Of a stretch of DNA of 5,467 bases, positions 1-5,363 are shown in pieces. The notes beneath the pieces are model-generated. The model did not search any database and was not told the DNA's origin. It saw only the letters and a list, made by a program, of their open reading frames with translations. Numbering within the stretch: the stretch's first letter is position 1; each line of letters starts with the position of its first letter. Made by a program: the position numbers and the translations under genes. The stretch is from JACCYI01 sp036389195. GTDB lineage: Bacteria > Actinomycetota > Thermoleophilia > Solirubrobacterales > Solirubrobacteraceae. The stretch lies in assembly GCA_036389195.1 (NCBI GenBank), contig DASVQH010000522.1, positions 1 to 5,467 of the forward strand, given 5' to 3'.

Positions 1-188
1 CGCACGACCTGGTTGACGGCCCAGGCGCCGAGGCTGGGCCGTCGCAGCGCGGCCACCGCCTTGGCGTCCTCGCGGCGCTTCTCGGCCCGCAGCGCCTTGG
101 CGAGCGCGTCGCGCGCCGGGACGAACTCCTCCAGCGGGAGCGCGAACAGCGCGTCGACCTCGGCGTCGAGGCCGCCCGACTCAGCCAT
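1..188 (-). CDS. Uncharacterised actinobacterial protein, N-terminal 62 residues (runs off left edge)
   Basis: Reading leftwards from the ATG at 188-186, the frame is open to the window edge. It encodes a charged, Ala/Leu/Glu-rich, probably helical protein beginning MAESGGLDAEVDALFALPLE and containing a segment ALRRPSLGAWAVNQVV at about residues 48-63. The pattern 'D-x-L-[YF]-x-LPL-x-EF-x-x-AR-x-x-LAK' followed by 'LRRPS-x-x-AWAVNQ' matches a widespread family of hypothetical proteins in Actinomycetota that I recognise but cannot name or assign a function. The start is chosen because the ATG overlaps the stop of the SnoaL-like gene by 8 bp (181-188), which implies co-transcription and translational coupling. 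No Shine-Dalgarno sequence is visible upstream. No signal peptide or membrane segment is seen in the visible part, so the protein is probably cytoplasmic. The C-terminus lies outside the window. Confidence 0.8.
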   Translation of the reverse strand, partial: MAESGGLDAEVDALFALPLEEFVPARDALAKALRAEKRREDAKAVAALRRPSLGAWAVNQVV

Positions 189-591
189 CGGGCGCGTCGC
201 CGAGGTCGTTCACCCGCAGCGAGACCGCCTTGCCGTCGCGGACCTGCCAGGTCCAGACGATCTGGCGCGACACCGGCTCGCCGCCGGCCACGCCGGTGGC
301 GTGGCCGAACACCACGACCCCGCCGGCCGCGGCGCGGATGTCGTCGGCGCGGATGGTCAGGTCGTCCCACACCCGGGACGCGTCCGCGAAGTACTGGCGG
401 ACGCCGTCGCGCCCGCGGTAGGGCTCGGTGCGCCCGGCGCGCGCGGCGGTGCCGCCCGGCAGGAACTCGAGCTCCTCGCTGACGAACGCCAGCGCCGCTT
501 CGACGTCACGGCGCTCGAAGGCCTCGAAGATGGCGCGCACCGTCTCGACCTCCTCGCGCAGGCCCGGGTTGCCGTAGCGGCCCGGGCTCAT
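181..591 (-). CDS. SnoaL-like / NTF2-like domain protein, 136 aa
   Basis: This small single-domain protein has the usual length and layout of the SnoaL-like branch of the NTF2-like cone fold. An N-terminal helix (VRAIFEAFERRDVEAALAFV, about residues 18-37) is followed by a strand (ELEFLPGG), a helix with the typical RGRDGVRQYFAD motif (60-70), and then alternating beta strands that include VVVFGHATGVAGG (92-104) and RQIVWTWQVRDGKAVSLRVND (109-129). Family members include polyketide cyclases, ketosteroid isomerase-like enzymes and non-enzymatic ligand-binding proteins, so the activity cannot be assigned. I chose the ATG at 591 because it overlaps the TetR stop as ATGA (588-591), a standard coupling arrangement. 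The open frame extends upstream into the TetR gene, but that extension is low-complexity and antisense-like. Co-transcription with the repressor suggests a role linked to the same inducer or stress, which is inference. Confidence 0.87.
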   Translation of the reverse strand: MSPGRYGNPGLREEVETVRAIFEAFERRDVEAALAFVSEELEFLPGGTAARAGRTEPYRGRDGVRQYFADASRVWDDLTIRADDIRAAAGGVVVFGHATGVAGGEPVSRQIVWTWQVRDGKAVSLRVNDLGDAPDG

Positions 592-1253
592 CGCCGCCGG
601 GGGCGCCACGCCGCGAGCGCGCGCTCCGCCTCCTCGGTCCCCATCACGGGCACGGGCAGCGGCGTCGCCCCGGCGCCGTCGACGCGCAGCCCGTCGAGCA
701 CCAGCACGAGGTAGCGCCGCCACAGGTCCGGGCGGACGTCGCCCGCGAGATCCGCGACCGAGCTGAGCATGAACGCGATCATGCCGACATCGTGCTCCTC
801 GACGTCGGGCCGCAGGACGCCCGCTTCCCGCGCGCGCGCCACGAGCCCGCCGAGCACGGCGTTCACGCGCGCCCGCAGCCGCGCGACGCGCGCCAGCTGG
901 TGGCCGGTCAGCAGGTCCTTGAGACCGCGGTCGGCGACCTGCATGGCGGTCGAGCGCTCGACGAAGGAGACGAGCCCCTCCCACGGGTCGGCGGCGCCGG
1001 CGGCCGCGTCGGCGAGCGCGAGGAAGTCGGCCAGGCGCTCGTCGATCAGCGCCTCGATGAGCTCGTCGCGGCTGGCGAACCGGCGGTAGGCGGTCCCGAC
1101 GCCGACGCCGGCGTGGTGCGCCACCTCGTCCATCGTCACGTCGAGCCCGCGCTCGGTGAGCAGCTCGCGCGCGGACGCGAGCAGCCGCTGGCGATTGCGC
1201 TCGGCGTCGCGGCGCAGCGGCCTCTCGGAGGGGGTGAGCGGCTGGACGGCCAT
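588..1253 (-). CDS. TetR-family transcriptional repressor, 221 aa
   Basis: The N-terminal DNA-binding domain is clear. A first helix (residues about 16-35, ending RQRLLASARELLTERG) leads to the helix-turn-helix VTMDEVAHHAGVGVGTAYRRF (39-59) and then SRDELIEAL, the canonical TetR pattern including G-x-G-T-x-Y-R-x-F. Residues about 75-190 are a divergent all-helical ligand-binding and dimerisation region, with a short tail after 195. The length of 221 aa is normal for the family. The ATG at 1253 is preferred because it gives the usual short arm before the HTH and no in-frame start lies just upstream. No Shine-Dalgarno is visible, and the candidate -10 (1265-1270) predicts a leader of only about 5 nt, so initiation may be near-leaderless. 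The gene is divergent from the MFS pump across two dyad operators, so it probably represses both the pump and its own operon. The inducer is unknown. Confidence 0.93.
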   Translation of the reverse strand: MAVQPLTPSERPLRRDAERNRQRLLASARELLTERGLDVTMDEVAHHAGVGVGTAYRRFASRDELIEALIDERLADFLALADAAAGAADPWEGLVSFVERSTAMQVADRGLKDLLTGHQLARVARLRARVNAVLGGLVARAREAGVLRPDVEEHDVGMIAFMLSSVADLAGDVRPDLWRRYLVLVLDGLRVDGAGATPLPVPVMGTEEAERALAAWRPRRR

Positions 1254-1264
1254 CGTGGCGATGG

Positions 1265-1270
1265 AGGCTA
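1265..1270 (-). promoter_or_regulatory. Candidate -10 element for the TetR operon
   Basis: Read on the minus strand this is TAGCCT within GCTAGCCT, fitting the actinobacterial TANNNT pattern. It lies 11 nt from the TetR ATG, so the transcript would start about 5 nt upstream of the gene. No good -35 is visible; the position where one would fall lies inside operator 1. It mirrors the MFS -10 exactly, with 6 bp to operator 1 on each side. Confidence 0.35.
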
Positions 1271-1276
1271 GCGGCT

Positions 1277-1299
1277 AAGCGGAGGCCGGTGCTCCGGTT
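1277..1299. promoter_or_regulatory. TetR operator 1 (imperfect dyad, 8-7-8)
   Basis: AAGCGGAG (1277-1284), a 7-bp spacer, then CTCCGGTT (1292-1299) form an inverted repeat with one mismatch in eight. The architecture and left arm are identical to operator 2. The site lies centrally between two candidate -10 hexamers, covering about -19 to -41 of both divergent promoters. Bound repressor would block both the pump and the repressor operon. Binding by the adjacent TetR protein is inferred from location and symmetry. Confidence 0.8.
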
Positions 1300-1305
1300 C
1301 GCTGC

Positions 1306-1311
1306 TACCCT
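1306..1311 (+). promoter_or_regulatory. Candidate -10 element for the MFS gene
   Basis: TACCCT within GCTACCCT fits TANNNT and is placed 6 bp after operator 1. The predicted start near 1318 gives a leader of about 50 nt that begins just before operator 2. There is no recognisable -35; the expected position overlaps operator 1. Supported mainly by geometry and by sharing the pattern GSTASSCT with the other two gene starts. Confidence 0.38.
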
Positions 1312-1322
1312 GACGCGCAGTC

Positions 1323-1345
1323 AAGCGGAGGTCCCCGCTCCGCTT
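1323..1345. promoter_or_regulatory. TetR operator 2 (perfect dyad, 8-7-8)
   Basis: AAGCGGAG (1323-1330), spacer GTCCCCG, and CTCCGCTT (1338-1345) form a perfect 8-bp inverted repeat. It is 46 bp centre to centre from operator 1 and shares its left nine bases (AAGCGGAGG). It falls at about +6 to +28 of the predicted MFS transcript, where bound repressor would act as a roadblock. In RNA the same bases can fold as an 8-bp hairpin with a 7-nt loop, ending about 10 nt before the Shine-Dalgarno. Confidence 0.82.
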
Positions 1346-1354
1346 ACCCCGACC

Positions 1355-1358
1355 AGGA
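1355..1358 (+). promoter_or_regulatory. Shine-Dalgarno of the MFS gene
   Basis: AGGA lies 9 nt upstream of the ATG at 1368. It is the only purine-rich anti-SD match between operator 2 and the start, and it supports that start codon over alternatives further downstream. Confidence 0.6.
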
Positions 1359-1367
1359 TCGCTCCCC

Positions 1368-2912
1368 ATGTCTGACTCCCCGCTTCCCGCCGCCGCGCCG
1401 GCCCCTGCCGAGGACCGCCTCGACCGGGCGCTGATGCTCGTCGCCTCCGTGGTCGTGCTCGGCACGATCATGTCGATCCTCGACGTCACCGTCGTCAACG
1501 TCGCGATCAGCACGCTGGCCCGCGAGTTCGACTCCGAGCTGACCACGATCCAGTGGGTCGCGACCGGCTACACCCTCGCGCTCGCCACGGTGATCCCGCT
1601 CACCGGCTGGGCGGCCGACCGCTTCGGGACGAAGCGGCTCTACATGCTCTCGATCGCGCTGTTCGTGGGTGGATCGGTGCTGTCCGGCTTCGCCTGGTCG
1701 GCCGGGTCGCTGATCGCGTTCCGCGTCCTGCAGGGCCTCGGCGGCGGCATGATCATGCCCGCGGGCATGACGATCCTCACGCGCGCCGCCGGCCCGACGC
1801 GCATCGGCCGCGTCATGGCGGTCATCGGCGTCCCCATGCTCCTGGGCCCGGTCTTCGGGCCGATCATCGGCGGCTGGATGGTCGACCACCTGTCCTGGCG
1901 CTGGATCTTCTTCATCAACCTGCCGATCGGCATCGCCGCGCTGTTCATGGCGGCGCGCATCCTGCCGCGCGACGTGCCGGCGCCGCACCTGCGCCTCGAC
2001 GTCCTCGGGCTGGCGCTGCTGTCCCCGAGCCTCGCGGCGATCATCTACGGGCTCGCGGAGACCGGCGAGGCGGGCGGCTTCGGCTCGGCCAAGGTGCTCG
2101 TGCCGCTGCTGGCCGGGCTGGCCGTCCTGGCGCTCTTCGTCCGCCACGCGCTGCGCGCGGACGACCCGCTGATCGACCTGCGCCTGTTCGCCAACAAGAC
2201 GTTCGCGGCCTCCTCGGCGACGCTGGTGCTGGCGATCGTCGCGCTGTTCGGCGGGATGCTCCTGATGCCGCTCTACCTCCAGCTCGTGCGCGGCGAGTCG
2301 GCGTTCGACACCGGTCTGCTGCTGGCGCCGCAGGGCCTCGGCGCGATGATCACCATGCCGCTGGCCGGCCGCCTGGCCGACCGCACCGGCGTCGGGCGCA
2401 TCGCGCCGGTCGGCCTGTTCCTGATCGGCCTCGCGTTCCTCGCGCTCACGCAGCTGACGGCCGAGACGTCCTACTGGGTGCTCGGCGCGACGCTGTTCCT
2501 GATGGGCATGGGGATGGGCGCGACGATGATGCCGATCTTCTCCGGCGCCATGCAGACGCTGCGGGCGGCGGCGGTGGCGCGCGCCAGCACGACGCTGAAC
2601 ATCAACCAGCAGGTCGGCGCGTCGATCGGCACGGCGGTGCTCAGCGTGCTGCTCGCCACCGCGCTCGCCGACCGGCTTGGAGGCGGCGGCGGGATCGGCG
2701 GCGCCGGGGCGGTGCCGCGGGAGGTGCGCGAGCGCCTCGCGCCGCTGATGGCCGAGGCCTTCGCCTCGACGTTCTGGTGGGCGCTGGCGCTCGTCGCGGT
2801 GGCCTTCGTGGTGGCGATCGTGCTGCTGCCCAAGGACAAGCCGGAGCCCGTCTCCGATCCGGCCGCCGACGCCGAGTCCGCCGAGGCCCGCGTGCCGGTC
2901 CTCGCGCACTAG
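1368..2912 (+). CDS. MFS multidrug efflux transporter, DHA2 family (EmrB/QacA type), 514 aa
   Basis: This inner-membrane drug:H+ antiporter has about 14 hydrophobic segments, spaced from residue 22 to 487, which is the hallmark of DHA2 rather than 12-TM DHA1 carriers; the length is typical. Diagnostic motifs are LDVTVVNVA (38-46, motif D1 in TM1), GWAADRFGTKR (80-90, motif A in loop 2-3), RVLQGLGGG with Arg119 (motif B in TM4), and GPVFGPIIGGW (160-170, antiporter motif C in TM5), followed by WRWIFFINLPIG (177-188). A second motif A-like GRLADRTG occurs at about 334-341. A glycine run (438-447) lies in the loop before TM14, and the cytoplasmic tail is short and acidic. The gene is divergent from a TetR repressor with operators at its promoter, so expression is likely induced by a substrate of the pump. 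The substrate cannot be read from the sequence. Confidence 0.95.
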   Translation: MSDSPLPAAAPAPAEDRLDRALMLVASVVVLGTIMSILDVTVVNVAISTLAREFDSELTTIQWVATGYTLALATVIPLTGWAADRFGTKRLYMLSIALFVGGSVLSGFAWSAGSLIAFRVLQGLGGGMIMPAGMTILTRAAGPTRIGRVMAVIGVPMLLGPVFGPIIGGWMVDHLSWRWIFFINLPIGIAALFMAARILPRDVPAPHLRLDVLGLALLSPSLAAIIYGLAETGEAGGFGSAKVLVPLLAGLAVLALFVRHALRADDPLIDLRLFANKTFAASSATLVLAIVALFGGMLLMPLYLQLVRGESAFDTGLLLAPQGLGAMITMPLAGRLADRTGVGRIAPVGLFLIGLAFLALTQLTAETSYWVLGATLFLMGMGMGATMMPIFSGAMQTLRAAAVARASTTLNINQQVGASIGTAVLSVLLATALADRLGGGGGIGGAGAVPREVRERLAPLMAEAFASTFWWALALVAVAFVVAIVLLPKDKPEPVSDPAADAESAEARVPVLAH

Positions 2913-2923
2913 CGCCCGCGCGA

Positions 2924-2939
2924 CCTACCTCGCGGTAGG
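2924..2939. repeat. Short perfect inverted repeat between the MFS and DUF6351 genes
   Basis: CCTACC (2924-2929), loop TCGC, GGTAGG (2934-2939): a 6-bp stem with a 4-nt loop, starting 11 nt after the MFS stop. It could be a weak terminator-like hairpin for the pump transcript, but no T-run follows. Its right arm overlaps the candidate -10 of the next gene, so it may instead be chance or an operator. Confidence 0.4.
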
Positions 2940-2941
2940 CT
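2936..2941 (+). promoter_or_regulatory. Candidate -10 element for the DUF6351 gene
   Basis: TAGGCT within GGTAGGCT fits TANNNT and shares the GSTASSCT pattern with the other two intergenic candidates. It would give a leader of about 31 nt. No -35 is recognisable, and the intergenic gap is only 66 bp, so readthrough from the MFS gene is also possible. Confidence 0.28.
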
Positions 2942-2966
2942 CCGCGCCCTCTGGGGCGAGGCGAGC

Positions 2967-2972
2967 GAGGAG
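2967..2972 (+). promoter_or_regulatory. Strong Shine-Dalgarno of the DUF6351 gene
   Basis: GAGGAG lies 6 nt upstream of the ATG at 2979, near-ideal in sequence and spacing. It fixes the start, which also places a signal peptide at the N-terminus. Confidence 0.85.
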
Positions 2973-2978
2973 CGGTCG

Positions 2979-4883
2979 ATGCGGGTGCGCGCGGTGGCGG
3001 TGCTGGCGGCGATGTGGGCCGGGGCGATGGTGGCCCCCGCGGCGGCGAGCGCCGCGCAGGACGTCTCGATCCGCGCGCTGTCCAACCGCGCGGACCTGAT
3101 CTCCGGGGGCGACGCGCTGGTCGAGGTCGTGGCGCCGTCGGGGACGCGCGCCGCCGACGTCCGCGTGACCGCGGCCGGCCGCGACGTCACCGGCGCCTTC
3201 GCGGTGCGGCCGGACGGCCGCTTCGTGGGGATGTTGACCGGCCTGCGCGACGGTGCCAACATCGTCGAGGCGACGATCCCGGGCGGCCGGGGCGCGCGGC
3301 TCACCCTGCGCAACCACCCGATCGGCGGGCCGGTCACCGCCGGGCCGCAGATCCAGCCGTGGGCGTGCGCGGCCGGCGCGCAGGACGCGCAGTGCAACCG
3401 GCCGGTGCGCTACGAGTTCTTGTACCGGTCCACGGCCGGGGGTTCGCTGCAGCCCTACGACCCGGCGAGCCCGCCGGCCGACGTCGCCACCACGACCACC
3501 GACCAGGGCCGCACCGTCCCGTTCATCGTGCGTCAGGAGACCGGCGTGATGGACCGCGACGAGTACCGCATCGCCGTCCTCTACGACCCGGCCAAGCCGT
3601 GGGCGCCGTGGGCGCCGCAGCCCGGCTACAACCACAAGCTGGTCATCTTCCACGGCGCGAGCTGCGACACGGAGTACCAGCAGGGCACCGCGCCCGACGT
3701 GCTCAACGAGACCGCGCTCGGCCGCGGCTTCGCCACGATGTCGCACGCGCTCGACAACGCGGGGCACAACTGCAACATCGCCACGCAGGCGGAGTCGCTG
3801 ATCATGGCCAAGGAGCGGGTCGTCGAGCAGCTGGGCGAGATCCGCTACACGATCGGCAGCGGCTGCTCGGGCGGCTCGCTCGTCCAGCAGCAGGTCGCCA
3901 ACGCCTATCCCGGCATCTACCAGGGGATCACGCCCGCCTGCTCGTTCACCGACGCCTGGTCCTCGGCGATGCAGTACGTCAACTACCAGCTGCTGCTTCG
4001 CTATTTCAACGGCCCGAACGGAGCGGGCTGGACGCCGCAGCAGATCGGCGCCGTCGAGGGTCATCCCAACCCGGTCAACGCCGTCACCTTCACGTCCGTC
4101 ATCCCGTCGAGCGGCGACCCGAGCCGGCGCTGCCCGGGCGTCCCGGACGACCAGGTCTATGACCCGCAGAAGAACCCCAAGGGCGTCCGCTGCTCGTTCC
4201 ACGACTACATGGTCAACGTCTTCGGGCGCCGCCCGGAGGACGGGTTCGCGGGCCGGCCGCTCGGCAACATCGGGCTGGAGTACGGTCGCCGGGCGCTCGT
4301 CGCCGGCCAGATCAGCGCCGATCAGTTCGTCGACCTCAACGAGAAGATCGGCTCGTTCGACGTCGACTACAACCCGACGGCGCAGCGCACCGACGCCGAC
4401 CGCCCGGCGCTGGAGCGCGTCTACCGCAGCGGCGCGGTGAACTCGGGCGTCAACCTCGACAAGGTCGCGATCATCGACCTCCGCGGACCCGACCCCGGCG
4501 CCTTCCACGACGTCTACCGCACCTACGTCATGCGCGCGCGGCTCGACCGCGAGCACGGCACCCACGCCAACCAGATCCTGTGGCGCGGCCAGGTGCCGCT
4601 GCTGGGCGACGCCAACTACACCGACCAGTCGATCGTCGCCGTCGACGAGTGGCTCGCGGCGGTGGAGAAGGACCCGCGCGATGTCCCGCTGGCGCGCAAG
4701 ATCATCGACGACAAGCCGGCGTCGCTGACCGACCGCTGCACCGACGGCAAGGGCACCGACCAGCCGGCCACGGTGTGCGACGCCACCGTCCAGGCGTACT
4801 CGGACCCGCAGATCGAGGCCGGGATGCCGCTGACCGACGACACCCTGCGCTGTGCGCTCAAGCCGCTGCGGCGCTCGGACTAA
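2979..4883 (+). CDS. Secreted DUF6351-family protein, truncated by an in-frame stop (634 aa)
   Basis: A typical Sec-type signal peptide occupies residues 1-25: an Arg-containing n-region, an Ala/Val core, and a probable cleavage site after ASA. The mature start, VSIRALSNRADLISGGDALVEV, is what I know as the DUF6351 family opening. About residues 45-115 look like a beta-sandwich Ig-like part. From residue 190 the sequence resembles an alpha/beta-hydrolase: a strand plus His-Gly (LVIFHGASCD, 221-230) and GSGCSGGS (293-300), where Ser297 sits in a GxSxG arrangement. His510, Asp511 and HGTH (526-529) are candidate acid/base residues. Eleven cysteines after the signal peptide suggest disulfides and an extracytoplasmic location. 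Substrate and activity are unknown; an esterase-like role is inference. The frame ends at TAA 4881-4883 just after LKPLRRSD, inside a conserved stretch that continues in the same frame downstream. The product therefore lacks the end of its domain. Confidence 0.85.
   Translation: MRVRAVAVLAAMWAGAMVAPAAASAAQDVSIRALSNRADLISGGDALVEVVAPSGTRAADVRVTAAGRDVTGAFAVRPDGRFVGMLTGLRDGANIVEATIPGGRGARLTLRNHPIGGPVTAGPQIQPWACAAGAQDAQCNRPVRYEFLYRSTAGGSLQPYDPASPPADVATTTTDQGRTVPFIVRQETGVMDRDEYRIAVLYDPAKPWAPWAPQPGYNHKLVIFHGASCDTEYQQGTAPDVLNETALGRGFATMSHALDNAGHNCNIATQAESLIMAKERVVEQLGEIRYTIGSGCSGGSLVQQQVANAYPGIYQGITPACSFTDAWSSAMQYVNYQLLLRYFNGPNGAGWTPQQIGAVEGHPNPVNAVTFTSVIPSSGDPSRRCPGVPDDQVYDPQKNPKGVRCSFHDYMVNVFGRRPEDGFAGRPLGNIGLEYGRRALVAGQISADQFVDLNEKIGSFDVDYNPTAQRTDADRPALERVYRSGAVNSGVNLDKVAIIDLRGPDPGAFHDVYRTYVMRARLDREHGTHANQILWRGQVPLLGDANYTDQSIVAVDEWLAAVEKDPRDVPLARKIIDDKPASLTDRCTDGKGTDQPATVCDATVQAYSDPQIEAGMPLTDDTLRCALKPLRRSD
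4881..4883 (+). other. Premature in-frame TAA interrupting the DUF6351 gene
   Basis: Codon 635 is TAA. Sequence before it (LRCALKPLRRSD) and after it (PAGTFTDAQWDRLVKLHRDG) is in one frame and, as far as I recall the family, contiguous in homologues, which carry an aromatic Tyr here. One base change from TAC or TAT would produce it. No frameshift is needed. Confidence 0.8.
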
Positions 4884-5363
4884 CCGGCCGGCACGTTCAC
4901 CGACGCGCAGTGGGACCGGCTCGTGAAGCTGCATCGCGACGGCGTGTGCGACTTCTCGAAGCCGGGCGTCGACCGGGTCCGGACCGTCGACTGGCAGAGC
5001 TACCAGGACGACGAGGGCCGCGTGGTCTACGGCGGCCGGCCCCTGGGGGCGCCGCCGGCAAGTGAGCCGTTCGGGCCTGGCTCGGGTGGGCGGCGCGCGT
5101 GTGTGTCGCGGCGCCGGATCGTGATCCATGCGCGGGGGCCGCGAGGGCGGAAGGTGCGCTCGGTGCGGCTGTATCTGAACGGGCGGCGGGTGCGCGGCGG
5201 GAAGCGGCGCGTGCACGTGCGCGTCCGTGGGCGGCGGCTGCGGGCGCGGTTGGATCTGCGTGGCCTGCGGCGCGGGAAGGTGCGGGTGCGGATCGTCGCC
5301 CGGACCCGGGGTGGGCGGAAGGTGGTCGTGGTTCGGCGGTTCCGGACGTGTGCTCGGCGGTAG
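4884..5363 (+). pseudogene. Detached 3' part of the DUF6351 gene: end of domain plus Arg-rich C-terminal domain (159 codons)
   Basis: The frame is the same as 2979-4883 and stays open to TAG at 5361-5363. Residues 1-55 of this part continue the conserved domain, including FTDAQWDRLVKLHRDGVCDFSKPGVD and a Trp/Tyr-rich segment WQSYQDDEGRVVYGGRPLG. A short Pro/Gly/Ser linker (about 56-70) joins an 87-residue basic domain. The only start-like codon near its beginning is GTG at 4923, inside the conserved segment and without a Shine-Dalgarno, and there is no signal peptide, so it is unlikely to be an independent gene. It is best read as the lost C-terminus of the preceding protein (restored total about 794 residues). 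If the TAA is a sequencing error, both parts are one intact gene. Confidence 0.75.
5100..5363 (+). other. Arg-rich two-cysteine C-terminal beta domain with distinct codon usage
   Basis: This region begins with Cys (TGT 5100-5102) and ends four residues after a second Cys (TGT 5349-5351), which suggests a disulfide closing the domain. Between them are short amphipathic strands with turns: VRSVRLYLNGRRV, RLRARLDLRGLRRGKV, VRIVARTRGGRKVVVV. The pattern 'C-x-x-RR ... V-x-V-NG-RR-V ... L-DLRGL-x-x-G ... V-x-I-x-A-x-T-x-x-GR ... R-x-F-x-TC' recurs, to my knowledge, at the C-termini of otherwise unrelated secreted proteins in Thermoleophilia. I counted 34 Arg codons from 5091 to the end, 24 of them CGG. 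The upstream body mostly uses CGC. Confidence 0.6.

Noticed and set aside
13..714. Plus-strand open frame across the left operon
   Set aside because: It is antisense to three overlapping minus-strand genes with recognisable TetR and SnoaL-like features, and its product is Ser/Arg/Ala-rich with no motif.
181..984. Longer 267-codon version of the SnoaL-like gene starting inside the TetR gene
   Set aside because: The first 130 or so residues are Arg/Ala low-complexity read out of phase through the TetR gene. The ATG at 591 gives a normal family length and a classic ATGA overlap.
2686..2706. Glycine run in the MFS transporter as a possible frameshift or insertion
   Set aside because: The frame is kept and TM14 follows normally. 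A flexible Gly-rich loop between TM13 and TM14 is plausible.
1344..2909. Long minus-strand open frame (521 codons) opposite the MFS gene
   Set aside because: It is rich in Arg, His, Gln and Asp repeats without hydrophobic core or motifs and is fully antisense to a clear transporter. It would also run through operator 2.
1553..2938. Long plus-strand open frame in another phase of the MFS gene
   Set aside because: The translation is Arg/Ala/His/Gly-rich noise, while the 1368-2912 frame shows all the DHA2 motifs.
2924..2939. Rho-independent terminator after the MFS gene
   Set aside because: The 6-bp stem with 4-nt loop is not followed by a T-run, and its right arm overlaps a candidate promoter element, so a terminator is not supported.
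2925..5216. Very long open frame on the minus strand (763 codons) opposite the DUF6351 gene
   Set aside because: Its translation is low-complexity Arg/His/Val/Asp/Ala with no recognisable domain and no Shine-Dalgarno. The plus-strand frame has a signal peptide, family motifs and a strong ribosome binding site. Long antisense frames are expected in GC-rich genes.
4923..5363. Independent 146-aa gene starting at GTG 4923
   Set aside because: There is no Shine-Dalgarno upstream, the start falls inside conserved DUF6351 sequence, and the frame is the same as the interrupted gene.
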